Shown: positions 11,311 to 23,502, counted from the first letter of the stretch. The stretch: DNA of 64,000 nt from Vicia villosa (GCF_029867415.1 NC_081183.1:142491097-142555096), one strand, 5' to 3'. Notes: generated by a model from the letters alone, not told the origin. A program made the numbers and translations.

Positions 11311-12834
11311 CTAAGCATCTTCATCAGATGAAGAACCAAATGCATTGTGCAGCTTGAGCTTCATGATTTCTTTCCCATAGTGAGCTTTCAATTCGGCCTT
11401 TTCAGTCCTCAGCTTGGCAACAATATTCTTCCAATCATCAGGAGTCGGAGCGTTGCTTGTTGAACCTTCAAGATTCTTCTTGCTTTCTTTGATGTACCTC
11501 TTGATTGCAGCGTCTTTCTGACGAATCTTCTCATCTTTACTCATGAGCCATCCATCTTGATAATAGAGAGTTTCTTCGTGATCTTTCACTCTTTTCTTCA
11601 ACTTTCTATTTTCCACCTCAGTTCTTCGAAACTTTTCTTTCCAAGCGTCTTTTTCTATCCTTATCTTGGCTAAAGTGTCTTGGTATTCCTCCATAGTGGG
11701 AATGTTGGGTCGTTGAGATACTGCAGGAAACATGGGTTTTTCATAAGCATAAGGCATTTGAAACTCCTTTGCTCTTTTCTTTACCCAACAAGTGTAGGCG
11801 TCCATGGCAATGCAATTTCTTTCCTCACCTTTTTCTTTCCATCGGACGTCGTACCAAGCTTTCACCATTCTTGCTTTCAACCTTTTAGGATTATCCCCTT
11901 CTCGGTAGAAGTAACCTTCCACTGTAGGACCAATGGGTTTAGCTGAATTTGCATACCCGAGTTGTCGTCGGGCTAGGACCGGATTGTAGTTAATTCCTCC
12001 TTGCGTACCAATGAGGGGTACGTTGGCGAACTCTCCACAACTATCAATGGTTTCTGTACCACAGCGAGCCAAGGTATACCAACGGATATCATTATTAGTA
12101 AGAGACATAAGTCTTCGAGGCCAACGCAAACCTTCTCGGTTTTCTGTGAAAATAGGAGACTGAGGTAAGTGTGAAACAATCCATTTGAACAACAGAGGTG
12201 CACAACAAACAATGATTCCACCGCCTTGGCGATTCCTATGATGGACAGAGAAATACATGTCACCAAGCAGAGTCGGAACAGGATTTCCAATCAGAAAGAT
12301 CTTTATGGCATTGATATCAACAAAGTTGTCGACATTGGGAAACAGAACCAACCCATAGATGAGCAAGGCTAGTATGGCTTCAAAAGCTATCATGCTACCA
12401 GTCTCGATGAAATCAAAGGCTTTCTTTACCAGGAAGTGTGAAGTTAAACCCGGGAGGTTTCCTTTGGTAGTCCAATTACTCTCTACTTCAGACTTTTTCA
12501 TGTGGATACTTGCTGCAATGACGTGTGACTTAGGAATGGCTTCCAAACCATTGAAAGGTATTTTGTCAGACACAGGAATACCTAAAAGATTGGCATATTC
12601 TTCCAAGGTCGGTACCAACTGGTAGTCTGGAAAGGTGAAACACCGGTAGACGGGATCATAGAACTGAACCAGAGTTTTGAGAAGTCCTTCATCAACATGA
12701 GTGTTCAGAATAGGCAAAAGCTTTCCATAACTTTTCCTAAAATTACAAGGATCTTGTACAAAAGATGCTAACTCTCTCAGTTTTTCCACATCAGGCGCTT
12801 TGAAACCGTACTTTTTGGTATACCTTTTTTCCAT
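11311..12834 (-). CDS. Ogre ORF1 protein (507 aa)
   Basis: This is the longest intact frame in the window. It starts MEKRYTKKYGFKAPDVEKLREL, typical of the extra ORF1 that Ogre elements carry upstream of gag; its role in the element is unknown. The first ~360 residues form a globular region with DYQLVPTLEEYANLLGIPV (about 70-90), an LLIYGLVLFPNVDNFVD segment (about 157-173), an RRQLGYA motif near 285 and a Trp-rich CWVKKRAKEF near 350. From about residue 370 the chain is charged and probably coiled coil (LAKIRIEKDAWKEKFRRTE, LKKRVKDHEETL), ending in acidic DEDA. I recall the globular region being listed as DUF7745, but cannot check. The TATA-proximal leader is at 12835-13620 and gag follows after 335 bases. 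A shadow frame (11973-12290) is ignored. Confidence 0.85.
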   Translation of the reverse strand: MEKRYTKKYGFKAPDVEKLRELASFVQDPCNFRKSYGKLLPILNTHVDEGLLKTLVQFYDPVYRCFTFPDYQLVPTLEEYANLLGIPVSDKIPFNGLEAIPKSHVIAASIHMKKSEVESNWTTKGNLPGLTSHFLVKKAFDFIETGSMIAFEAILALLIYGLVLFPNVDNFVDINAIKIFLIGNPVPTLLGDMYFSVHHRNRQGGGIIVCCAPLLFKWIVSHLPQSPIFTENREGLRWPRRLMSLTNNDIRWYTLARCGTETIDSCGEFANVPLIGTQGGINYNPVLARRQLGYANSAKPIGPTVEGYFYREGDNPKRLKARMVKAWYDVRWKEKGEERNCIAMDAYTCWVKKRAKEFQMPYAYEKPMFPAVSQRPNIPTMEEYQDTLAKIRIEKDAWKEKFRRTEVENRKLKKRVKDHEETLYYQDGWLMSKDEKIRQKDAAIKRYIKESKKNLEGSTSNAPTPDDWKNIVAKLRTEKAELKAHYGKEIMKLKLHNAFGSSSDEDA

Positions 12835-13620
12835 AACTTAATCCTATAATGTTTGCAAAGAAAATTCTCTAAATTTTTTTTGGAAAAATAATGTTTTTAT
12901 GGAAAAAGATGGGTTTTTTAATGAATGTATGAATGCATGGATGCATGGATGCCACATATTCAAACATGGTAAAGCAAACATGGTAATTCAAACATGGTAA
13001 CACTAACATGGTACTACAAACATGGTATACAAACATGGTAACGCATAGGCTCAAAGGTCCAAAGTCACGAGCATGAGGTCAGAGAACCAAAAAATGGGAT
13101 AGTTCTAGTTAATCACCTGCACAACATGTTCTACTGATACGTCAGAGTCTACATTTTTCTTTCGGATATTACCGGCTTTCCACAATTAAGCTCATGAGCC
13201 AGTAATATTCTCAAGAAAAACTCGTCTGAGTGTGGTTCTCCGCATGACAACTAATCCAAGTCTTCACCTGAATAGTTTTTGCACCACAACCTAATAAGGC
13301 CAGGATGGGTTAGGGTTCTACGGCCAACTCAGCTTCTACAGTTCAATGAAAGTAATAATGTCTTCGCTACGAAACATGCTAAACATATATTACCAACAAG
13401 GAACCTCCACTGAGCGGAAGGATTCTCACGTGCGCCTGCACATGACTATACCCTCCACCTAATTTCTTATGTGTACTTAATCCGGGTTAGGATTTGTCCA
13501 TAATGTATCACTTGTAACAGAACCACGCAAGCAATAGAACCAGAACCACACATATAAAAAAATGAAATGAAAAATAAAGCAAATAGAATTAACCCTTCCT
13601 TTGGAAACAATAAAAAGATG
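12835..13620 (-). other. Leader of element D
   Basis: No gene is seen. 12920-12960 has ATGAATGC/ATGGATGC repeats and 12960-13045 has six copies of a short unit containing AACATGGTA at 11-17 bp intervals. 13050-13550 is of mixed composition without a recognisable frame. Confidence 0.6.
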
Positions 13621-13639
13621 GTCCCCAGTGAAGTCGCCA
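13621..13639 (-). other. Primer-binding site of element D
   Basis: On the minus strand TGGCGACTTCACTGGGGAC follows the LTR end CCCGCGACA after six bases. It differs from the A/B/C PBS in the middle (TTCA for TCTG) but keeps TGGCGACT and TGGGGAC. Confidence 0.8.
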
Positions 13640-14314
13640 TTTTTCTGTCGCGGGCGAAAAATCGTTGTCTTTTTTGAGATGAGACACCTGATGCCTTCTT
13701 TGGGCTCGAGTGCTCAAAAAAATGATTTTTCTTTTGTACCGACCAAACTTTTTATTATTTCCAAAGGAGGAAAAGGAAAAAAGCTGCAATAACCTAAAAA
13801 GTGGGGGAGAGATCTTGGGTAAGAGGGTTGGTTATACGAAGGGAAGGTATTAGCACCCAACGTATCTATAGTACTCTATAGGTTTCTTTGCTTTGTTTTT
13901 CATTCCATGTTATTGAGAGGTTCTTGTGAAATAGGTGGGACCTAAGGTGTTTGTTTGATTATGCTCGCAAAGATCATCGCGATCCTCTGCATACATATCC
14001 CTTAGAGGGAATCAGAGCATCTGTAGCTCGGGGTCTACGGGATCTAAGGTTTGAGTGGTTTGAGAGAGAAGTTTTGCTCGCCAAGGATACAACCTTGTGC
14101 CTACGTATTCTCAAAGGGATGTTGAGAAAGTCAGAGCAATCGTAGTTCCCACTTTATGCTAGTGGAAGCAAAGGATAAGAGACAAATGTCATCTAAATGT
14201 TCGATGTATCTAATGTATATCATCACATACATCTGTTTGATTTTTGTTTGAAAATCTTTTCATTATAAGCCCGGGGCCATGCCACTTAGGGTGCTTAGAA
14301 TGATAAAGATGCTT

Positions 14315-14515
14315 TTTAGCCAGCCTTGTGGCAAAAACTTTCAATGAAGTCAGCCTTGTGACAAAAAGTTTTGATTAATCAGCCAGCCTTGTGGCAAAAG
14401 TTTCAATGAAGTCAGCCTTGTGACAAAAACTTTGATTAATCAGCCAGTATGGTGGTAAAAAAAAGGTTTGATTGATTAGCCAGCCTTGTGGCAAAAAAGG
14501 TTTGATTGATTGATT
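14315..14515 (-). repeat. Short direct repeats in LTR of D (CAGCCTTGTG units)
   Basis: CAGCCTTGTGGCAAAA or CAGCCTTGTGACAAAA occurs six times at 30-45 bp spacing, alternating with TTTGATTAATCAGC or TTTCAATGAAGT. Confidence 0.8.
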
Positions 14516-14604
14516 GTTTGTGATGATATAGAAGAGATACTCCTATCATAGAGATGATAAATGTATAATCTCCTAGGGTTTTTGATTTGGATATTGGGGA
14601 TGCT

Positions 14605-14890
14605 TATAAGAAGCCCGTGGGTCCTTGTACGAAGCCCAAGAGGAGGCTATATGAGGGTCCTTGCATTCTAAGCCCAAGAGGAGGCTATGGGAGGGACAAT
14701 CCAGGGTCCTTGCATTGTAAGCCCAAGAGGAGGCTATGGGAGGGTCACTCGTTTGTACAAAGCCCAAGGGGAGGCATGGTATAGTTGGTCTGAGCTCTTA
14801 GAGCGATTTCACCGAGAAACCATACTCTATGTCCTAACCTAAACTAGTGGAGATTCTTTGCACGAAGCCCAATAGGAGGCTATGGGGAAC
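14605..14890 (-). repeat. Short direct repeats in LTR of D (GCCCAAGAGGAGGCTA units)
   Basis: GCCCAAGAGGAGGCTA, with small variations (AAGGGGAGGC, AATAGGAGGC), occurs five times together with GGGTCCTTG and CATTCTAAG/CATTGTAAG. Overlapping short frames on both strands are repeat artefacts. Confidence 0.8.
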
Positions 14891-15049
14891 CTAGTGTTAT
14901 ACTAAGTTGAACAAGCACACATATCACACATATGAACAAACATGATCAAGTATGAACAAACATGAACAGGTATGAACAATTATATATGACAAAGTGTGTG
15001 TATATAATGGAGTTTATGAAGGAAATATACCTGTAAGCATGATCCATTT

Positions 15050-15660
15050 GTATACACGGGACTCGGGACTTATACTCGAGGAGAGGTCCACTTGCATTTA
15101 TTCAAAGCTATGTAAACAGGTATTTACAAAAGGGCTTGGGACTTATACCTACATGGAGGCCCATGGTATTTTTGGGAAGATTTAAAGAAACCTTCATTTT
15201 TGGTTTGTTATTCAAAGTTAAAAACAGATCAAGATATGTACAAAAGTGTGTGTACAATGAAATACCTAATTTCATGTACAGGAATGGGTATGCACAAAAG
15301 GGGCTTGGGACTTATACCTACGTGGAGGCCCGTGTTTTATTTACAAAACATGGTTGACTTTTTATTTACAGACGCGTTGTTTGAAAAACTGTTTGAAAGT
15401 TTGTTTTGAAAGAGTTTTCTGTTTAAAACTGTACAAGAAGAAAATAAATGGGACTTACACTCTCTAATATTCGAGAGGCCCCTGTTTTATTTTCATAAAA
15501 CAGGGTGGATGGTTTTGAAAAAAAAGATGTGAGATTTATTGTTTTGAAAAACAGTTTGAAAAGTATTGTTTTGAAAAAGTTTTCTGTACAAAGAAAAACT
15601 GTAAAAGGAAAAAAAAAAGAGTGGGTCTTATACTCTCTAATATTCGAGAGGCCCCACTTC
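15050..15660 (-). repeat. Diverged ~170-bp repeats in LTR of D, with hairpins
   Basis: Five segments share GGGACTTATAC...GAGGCCC (about 15058, 15128, 15306, 15451, 15627). Two carry CTCTCTAATATTCGAGAG, a five-base-pair hairpin. At 15480-15505 CCCTGTTTTAT-TTTC-ATAAAACAGGG forms a perfect 11-base-pair stem with a four-base loop. Confidence 0.7.
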
Positions 15661-16106
15661 GTTTTGAAAATCATTTGATTAGTTAAAAAAGGTTTAATCA
15701 ATAGTTTCAAAAAGAAATGGTTTATTGTCTTTGAAAAGAAACGCGATCGCTCGTTTTAAAACGATTTGAATTTGACAAAAGTCAACTTAATTAAGTTAAA
15801 ACAAGTTTTAATACTCAATTAAGACCTAAGTGATTTAGGGTTTAATCAAAAAAAATATTTACAAGTGATTAGGTTTGAAAATTAAATGAAAAACAAATAT
15901 TTAAAGTATTTAAAAACACTTAAAAATGTATCATTTTAAACCTAATTAAAAACACATTAAATAAATCTTTTTTTGTTATTTTTTTTTATATTGTCAAAAT
16001 ATGTATATTAAATAAGAAGTGTTTAAAAAATGAAGAAAAAATAAGTTGATTTGATTGGTTAAATTAAATGATGAAGTTTGTTAAAAAATGAAAGAAAAAT
16101 AGTGTC

Positions 16107-16196
16107 AAAAAATTGGTTTTGGTCCTACCAGGGTTTGAACCCACGCACCTATGCTTGCAGACCAAAACATGGACCAACTGAGCCACGCTTGTGGCT
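16107..16196 (-). other. tRNA-like segment in LTR of D
   Basis: On the minus strand: TGGCTCAGTTGG (16185-16174) fits the Pol III A-box consensus, GGGTTCAAACCC (16142-16131) fits the B box, and TTTTTT (16112-16107) follows. It reads in the same sense as the LTR. Acceptor and D stems do not pair properly, so a functional tRNA is unlikely. Confidence 0.55.
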
Positions 16197-18733
16197 TGTT
16201 AAACATACGCGTTTTGTAAAATATATTTTAAATCAAGAATCTGAATTTCCCAAACCAAATCTGGCGCCAAGAACACAACCCTAACTGATTTTTGAATTTC
16301 CTCAAATCTGTATTGTTTTGATCGATCAAAGGGTCTATCTCACTTGGTTTTGGACGAGGAACATGATGATGACCTTTAATTTCATTTATTTTTGCTCTAA
16401 GATGATTAATTCTCTGATGAACACGAAGAACCCTAATATGACAAATATTTGTGAAATCGTGTATGATCATGATATGATGCAATTGATTGAGGGTTATTAT
16501 TCAGTGATGGTGCAGAAACAAGATGGTAACTCAGTTTTTCATTTATGATGCATGTATGATAGAGTTTGAAGTTCATGAGCTCTTACCTCAAAAACGGCCA
16601 AGCTGGAGATTGAATCTTGCAAAGGAGGTGTTACAAATGCTTTGTATCAATCTGAATAGCTTCTATGATGATTATGGAAGGTGTCTGGATGCTTGGAGTG
16701 AACTGAATTCATCTGAGCATAGCCATGGGACCCGATCTGCAGTTGCTTGGAGTGAGAATCGAATCTGATGATGGAGATGTTACAGGTCGTATGTGAGTGT
16801 TTGGATCATTCATATGAAGTATATGGAAGGTGTTAGAAGTGATAGTTTGGACAGAAATGATCTGGAATGAAAATTGGCATGATAAGGTTCATTATATGCA
16901 AACATGGAGGTTGAAGAGTGATTCTGAGTTTTATGTGTTTTTGGGGTGTGTGAATGATTCAAACACATCCCAAATGATGTTTATGAGATGTTAGAACCAT
17001 CACCTTGGCCAGAAATTCAAAGGTTTGGAGGTTGGGATTTCTACCTCACTTTGAAACTTGAAACTTGCAACTTAAGAAAGAAAGAGAAAACCTATAATTT
17101 GTGAGGTTTTGGTGTGAATTGAAGAGTGATTTGCACCTCTATTTATAGGCCAAGGATTCTGAACTCAAAGCTCTTGCAAGTTGATTCAAGAATGATGATT
17201 TGGCTTAAGAGATAAAATGGAATCTTTTACATTTAATGCAAAATGGTTAAAGTGACCAAACCATGGTTAAAACTCAAGCTTCTTATCCTCTTCTATTCTG
17301 ATCTCAAATCAGAAAAATATCTCCAATTATTGCCTCTATGCATCATTATTTGGATCATTTGGCAAATTGGCTCATAACTTAGTGAAAATGGCATGAAATT
17401 TCAAGTGAAAAGTTCACTAATGTCAAAATTCAAAACCATAGCTACACTTCAAATTTTTTCATGCTCTTGGACATTTTGGAAAGCTCATATGACACACTTC
17501 AAAACCCTAGTTTGAAGTTTCTTCAAGATCTTTAAGGAAGTGGGTGAAAAAGATCCATGAACTTTGAAGAAAATGAGATTTCAAGTGAAGTTTTCAAAAA
17601 GTACCAACTTTGGAGCACCATATCTCTTAAATGGCTGATCTTATGGAAAAAATTTATATGTGTCAAAGTTGTTTATTGGATCAAAATCTACAACTTTCAT
17701 GTTGGTAGTTTTTTTCAGTTTGTAGGTGAAATTTTGAGAAATTCCCTTCCAAAGTTTGGAAAAAACCATTGAAAAACACTTAGAAATTTTTCTAAGTATG
17801 AAAAGTCAAACTTTTGACTTTTGATTCTTGATTGATTTTCTTGATTTTCCTTGATCAAATGACTTCTCATATCATATATTGATGATTCAAAACTTCAAAA
17901 GTCATGGTTGACCAAAATTCCCCAAAAGTCAATGGTGATCTTGTACAGTTGACTTTTTCAGACGAATCGCGTTTCTGGAGATTTCAAATGAAACAGGCTA
18001 TCCTCACCAAATGAATAGTATGAATGGATTATATTGAAGCATTTGAGGATATTGAGCCATGATTTGAGTTGTGGCACCATGTCCTGATTAAAAAGTCAGT
18101 TGTTCAGTGAATTAGGTCAAAAAACCCTAATTGTCGACCTGATGAAATTGATGACTGTGGATCTTGAATTGAGATACAATTTCCATTGTATATTGTCATA
18201 GGGATTATTTGAGGATGATTGAAACCTTTGATTGACTTCCTGGGGATTTTTAGGGTTTCCCAAATGTGATCCCTGATTTCAGTCCCTGATAGTTCAAAAC
18301 CCTAATCTGATGATTTGAAATTTCACTGTTGATAAATCCTTGTATAGGAGATGTCTTAAGCCAATGGATTAGGTCAAAATGATGCACTTGGGGTCTTGAG
18401 GTCATGTCCCAAGTCATTAGGTCAAATTCTGAGCAAAAGTCAAGAGTATGTTATCTTCAGTCAAAACCCTAATTTGGTTGATTCAAAGTCTTTGAGCTTG
18501 TTGAAATGAATCTCTGAGGACCAAATGTTGATTGTTGATGAAGATAGTTCTTTTGAGATGAAGGGAGAACAAAACCCTAATTGATTGTTACTTGTACTGA
18601 TGAGTGATTTCCTGATTAAATCCTGCTGAGTCACAAGTAACAAACACAAGCTATGCAATTTTGTTAGAGATGCAAATGATGCATATGCAGATGATATGAG
18701 GTGGTATATTAGGTCAAAAATTGGGGTATGACA

Positions 18734-20477
18734 TCATGTACATACATCATTTAGGCCATAACTCGCATGCATGCATTCATACCATTGGTACTATTCAAAG
18801 ATTAACAAGGAGGAGCTTTATTGCAAAGAATTGTTGATCAGAAAATAAGAAGACTGAGGTATAATCATGTGGTTCTATGATTCATGGTAGCTCCTGAATT
18901 GGGGTGTCTCTCTGCTTCAAATCAGGGCATTGATTAGAGGGTACAAGCTTGCAAATCATCTGGTTCTTTAAATCAGGGTTTCTTTGACCAAAGTCAACCA
19001 GTTGACTTTCTGGTCAACATCTAATCAGAAATGGCTTCTATGTGTGGAAAACTTCTCATACTGACTGTGTGGATGTGTTTGTTTGACTGGATGTGAGTAG
19101 AAGAGATTTAATCGGGAATTCCATCAATAGTCGGAAAAATCGGAACAGTTGACTTTTGGGTCAAAATCGGGAAAATTATTCAAATATTGACTTTTGGCGG
19201 AGAATCAGTCAAGAGAAGTCAAAGAATGGATAAAATCGGGAGTTCGACAAAAGTTGCCAAAAATAGCAAAAAAAAATGGAAACTTTTCAACACTTAGAAA
19301 AATTTTTGATCCTTTGAATCTAGCTGAGCAGTCCACTTCACCATCAGTTTACACGTGGCAAATGGCATTTTTTGGGAAAATCCCCAACATCAAAGTTGTT
19401 CCTCTCATGGAGGAGAACAACTTTGTAGTTGGGCATTTTTTCATTTGAAGCTTGTATGAAGAGGTAAAGTGGTGTGAAGTTGCTGGAAACTCATTTGAAC
19501 CAAGTCATATTCCAGGTCACAAGTCAGGTCATGACCTGACATTTTCACAAACACATGGCAGGCCAATTCTCCAGCCATTTTTTGTACAGAAGCCTATTCA
19601 CAGGCATTCCATCAATAAAATGATCTTTTGATGCAAAAGCTTTCTTTCTTTCTTTTCATTTTTGCGCATGCGAGGTATGATTTAATTCGTTATTAAACAT
19701 TGCATTGAAAGCATAGGGTAATAATCACAAAGTCAAAACGAAACATGATGTTACATAAACATAAAAGTGCTCTAAGGGGCACCATTGGCATCCAAACGTT
19801 GTTTTCTGTGCAGGTTGCAGGTTCTAGCCGTCATCTTGGCTCATGGTATGTCACAAAGGTCATCATCATCCCGCATGAAAGTTCCAGAGTATAATTCATC
19901 AGTACTGGTAAGCATGGAGCACATGAAAAGGTCCGTGTCCCTCTTCAATATGGCAGACAAAGAATGGTCCCCCAAAGAACTCATGATTCCCCAAGCAGTA
20001 TAGGATGTAAGGATAGTCGAGCAAAGTCACTTCCTCCCCAGCAGAGCTATGTTCTAACCCTCCACGCAGTTGCCAATAATCTGTGACACTATGAGGTTTC
20101 CAACGCCCATCCGCAATGGCGTTTCAAGACAACAAGCAGCGGACCCCAATGATCTTGCTCCCCTATCACTAACGCCTTTATTTGGCACTTTGCATATAGA
20201 ATCCATTGCATATAACATTGCGTCTTCAAAAGCGTAGCATATCCGTCAAAGTGAATCATTACGCCATAGAAAAATTCAAACATGCATACAAAGCATAAGC
20301 CAGATAATACAAATCAACACTCAATCAAGACGACGACACTTCCCCACATAAAAATATGGTCCTTACAAACTCCAATTGATATCTGCTACTCCATTACAAA
20401 TCTCCTCCACCCACGGTGCCGATACTTGGTTTTACTAATCCCCAATCCCCAGTCTAAGTGCTTTTCAATAATTTTCT
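18734..20477. other. Unassigned repeat-derived DNA between D and the 45-bp array
   Basis: 18990-19200 has AGTCAACCAGTTGACTTT-type motifs like those in Ogre LTRs. 19640-20290 has CAT-rich and mixed DNA resembling Ogre 3' regions, and the region ends in a tandem array, as those regions do. This suggests a third Ogre-type element into which D and the chromovirus were inserted, but I find neither LTR ends nor a PBS. Frames of 60-95 aa here (19194, 19785, 20089 minus, 20282) match nothing I know. Confidence 0.4.
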
Positions 20478-20900
20478 TGTGGATCGTAGGTCCGTTGACC
20501 TTATCCTCATCTTTTGCATTCCTGTGGATCGTTGGTCCGTTGACCTTATCCTCATCCTTTGCATTCTAGTGGATCGTAGGTCCGTTGACCTTATCCTCAT
20601 TCTTTTCATTCCTGTGGATCGTAGGTCCGTTGACCTTATCCTCATCTTTTGCATTCCTGTGGATCGTAGGTCCGTTGACCTTATCCTCATCTTTCATTTC
20701 TTGTGGATCCTAGGTCCGTTGACCTTATCCTCATCCTTTGCATTCTTGTGGATCGTAGGTCCGTTGACCTTATCCTCATTCTTTTCATTCCTGTGGATCG
20801 TAGGTCCGTTGACCTTATCCTCATCCTTTGCATTCCTGTGGATCGTAGGTCCGTTGACCATATCCTCATCCTTTGCATTCCTGTGGATCGTAGGTCCGTT
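20478..20900 (+). repeat. 45-bp tandem array, broken by the chromovirus
   Basis: About 9.4 units of GTGGATCGTAGGTCCGTTGA plus CCTTATCCTCATC...TTGCATTCCT. Each unit contains AGGTC-CGTT-GACCT, a five-base-pair hairpin. The period is a multiple of three, so both strands look open (20458-20988 plus, 20454-20908 minus); the IRSTDLRST and VDRRSVDLIL proteins are artefacts. The last unit is cut after GGTCCGTT by the LTR at 20901. Confidence 0.9.
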
Positions 20901-22693
20901 TGTAACATCCCGATTTTTATTAATATTTTTATTAATTATATTAGTAATTATATTATTTGGTGTTTTTAATAATTACTTATTTATTTAGTTATTATGTGAT
21001 ATAATAATTATTTAAGTATTTAATTATGTGAGTGTTTGTATTTGACTCAATTGAGTTATTAGAGAGATATAACTAAATGGGCATAAGTGATAGAAACATA
21101 ATGGATGGATTGGTGGGTCAAGCCCAATTGACATAAGTGAGATAGTAAGAGAAGGTTAGGGTTTTAGAGGTTACTATTTTCATTTGGGGGAAAAAATAGG
21201 AAGAAGAGAAAAGAGGCAAAAGGGAAGAGAACAATGGTGGAAGAGAAAAGCTAGAAGAAACCTCATTTTCGCAGCAAGTTTCAGCATTGAGTCGCCTTAG
21301 CAAAACGGATGTATCTCTCAATCCAACCGTTGGATCGTCGCGTGGTTTTGACACAACGTTCCTGACTCATAGAGGTAAGTTCTGACCGGAGCGATTTTGA
21401 TTTTGAGGATTTTAAGTTCGTCTGATAAGCTGATTTCCGAACTGGTTTTTAGGTGTGTCTCCAAATTATGTTTGAAGGATTTATTTTGGAGAAAAGCTTA
21501 GAGCTATGGTGAAAGAGTTCATATTTGCCAAGGTAAGGGTGGGGTTCTTTCATGCTAAAGGGTTGTATGATAGTATGTTATAGTGGGTTTAATTCTATAC
21601 TTTGATATCCATGTTCTTCTATGTTGCAATTTTGGGTATTTGATGATTTGTCGGAATGTGATGATATAAATGTGATAAGTTGTGTGCAATTGATAATCTA
21701 TGTGTATTAGATTGTTATGTTTGTTGTGAGTAAACCATTGATAGTGAAATAATGGGTTTTGTTATAGAATTGGAAAATAATGGAATAGAAATATAATAGT
21801 TGAATTGAAATTAATATAGTCTAATTATTAATTGGATAGTTAAATTATTAGTTGAATTGATTCCAATAAGTCTATGTGATTGGAATATACTTGGACTTGG
21901 ACCAATTATTCGGTTTATCGGTAAATTACGGTATTTTGAGAAATTGTTTGTAATTGTGTTTTGGCTTGAATATGTATGTTGAGAAATATATATTGTCATG
22001 CCAATGATGTTGTTTTGATATTGATTCTTTATGGTTAGTTGGTTAGCATTAATTCTAATGACTAATTGCTTGATGTTGAAAATGTGTGTTCATGTATAAT
22101 TGACAAAAATGAGAATTAACATGAGATAGTATGATTACTAGTGTTAATTGGATTGTGTGAATCGTAATTGATTAATTGGCCTCTCATATGTGAATGATGT
22201 GTGTGTGTTGTGAATGTTGTGTACAATTGGTGGATAATTCATAGAGTTGAATTATTGTGATATGTGGAAAGTTAAGATGGTAGAGATGATCTTAATTGCA
22301 TATATTTGTGAGATTGTACATACATTCATATCATAGTGTGCCTTGAAACATAGGTGGAATTGCTTTGAAACACAAGCGTGGCTTGGATTCTAGAGTGAAT
22401 CGGAAAGCGGTAAACTATATGTTTACATTTGGTGGCTTTGGTCTTGTCCGGATCTGAAGCGTGGCTAGATTCTATATGAATCGGAAGCGGTGGAACTTTG
22501 GGTCCATATTGGGTACCACATGCATAGAGTCACATGTCTTGCATTGAGTTACATTGGAGTTATGTGATGTTTGAATATATGTAATTATGTGATTAGGTGA
22601 TTGTTATGTGTGCATGAGATGTGATAATTAAATTTGGTGATGTTTGATACATGATTTTGGTGATATATGTAAATGAAACGTATATGATGCGAA

Positions 22694-22787
<94 letters not shown>

Positions 22788-23502
22788 TAATGATATATGT
22801 ATATATGTGGAATATATGAACCATGTTTTGCCATTGTTGATAGTTGTATTAATTTACGTTGTGATTATGAAGTATATGTTATTATGTGCTTGAATGACAT
22901 ACTTGTAAACTTGAATACATTGTTATAGTTGATAGTTAACATTATTGTTGTGATGCAAATTGCTTATATTGAGAAGTGGTGAATTGTGTATGATTTTATC
23001 TTTGCTATATGTATTATCATACTTTCCTTTATAATGTTTGATATCTCACCCCTTCTGCTGATGTTTCCCCTACCATGGGAAATGGGCAGGTACTCAAGTA
23101 TAACTCTGGAAGTTTGTAGATTCATCGTATCTGGTTGGTGTGTCGCTCTGATACGTAGCACTCGGGGGTTGTCTATATTGTTGTTTCTATGTTGTTCATG
23201 TTTTAGTTGTTGAGTTCCAAATTGGATAATGAGAAGTACTATGATGTTTGAAGTTGTTTCCGATTAAATAAGATGATTTGTTTATAAATTCGAATGTTAT
23301 GATTCCGCTGCATATTAAAATGAAGTTGGTTTGTCTAAGAGCTGTTATAAGTTGTTTTGTGCTTCTCTGAGATTAAAGTGCTATGTATCTGTTTATGAGT
23401 TGTTTATAGGAAGTAAATGTGATATCCCAAATGCTTGTTGATAGTTTTTAAAATACTCTGATTTCTCGCATGATATTTTTGGGTAGAATTTGGGGTGTTA
23501 CA
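20901..23502 (+). repeat. 5' LTR of the chromovirus (2602 bp)
   Basis: TG...CA ends (TGTAACATCCC to GGGTGTTACA). It is nearly identical to 50062-52414: by eye about three substitutions (for example AGTGTTTG/ACTGTTTG, GTCGCC/GTCACC, CTCTGG/CTGTGG) and a different TA-repeat length. No protein-coding frame. Confidence 0.92.
22700..22783. repeat. (TA)n microsatellite, ~84 bp
   Basis: An uninterrupted TA run inside the chromovirus 5' LTR. The 3' LTR copy has only ~43 bp (51861-51903). The YIYIYI frames it creates on both strands are not genes. Confidence 0.95.

Larger units (their letters stand above)
10683..18733 (-). mobile_element. Ogre retrotransposon D, minus strand, 5' part, cut by element A
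   Basis: Read on the minus strand: a 5.1-kb LTR (18733 to 13646; TGTCATACCCC... to ...CCCGCGACA), a PBS TGGCGACTTCACTGGGGAC (13639 to 13621), a leader, ORF1 (12834-11311), then the start of gag (10975), broken at 10683 by element A. LTR length, PBS type and the extra ORF1 before gag are the Ogre signature. Unlike A, B and C, this copy keeps an intact ORF and belongs to an autonomous-type lineage. Its gag-pol and 3' LTR would lie left of the window, beyond A. TCATG at 18734-18738 is the expected target-site copy on this side. Confidence 0.9.
13646..18733 (-). repeat. 5' LTR of element D (5088 bp)
   Basis: On the minus strand it begins TGTCATACCCCAATTTTTGA (18733) and ends CGCCCGCGACA (13646). 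Length fits classical Ogre LTRs. The region 13790-13870, with GGGAAGGTATTAGCACCC, is shared with the LTR at the right edge (about 62437-62455). It contains several internal repeat sets and a tRNA-like segment. 16300-18660 is rich in AGTCAA/TTGACTTTT. No credible protein is encoded in its 5 kb. Confidence 0.88.

Noticed and set aside
20454..20988. 176-codon plus-strand and 73-78-codon minus-strand frames
   Set aside because: Artefacts of the 45-bp tandem unit; the protein is the same peptide repeated.
22585..22893. YIYIYI repeat proteins
   Set aside because: Translation of a TA microsatellite.
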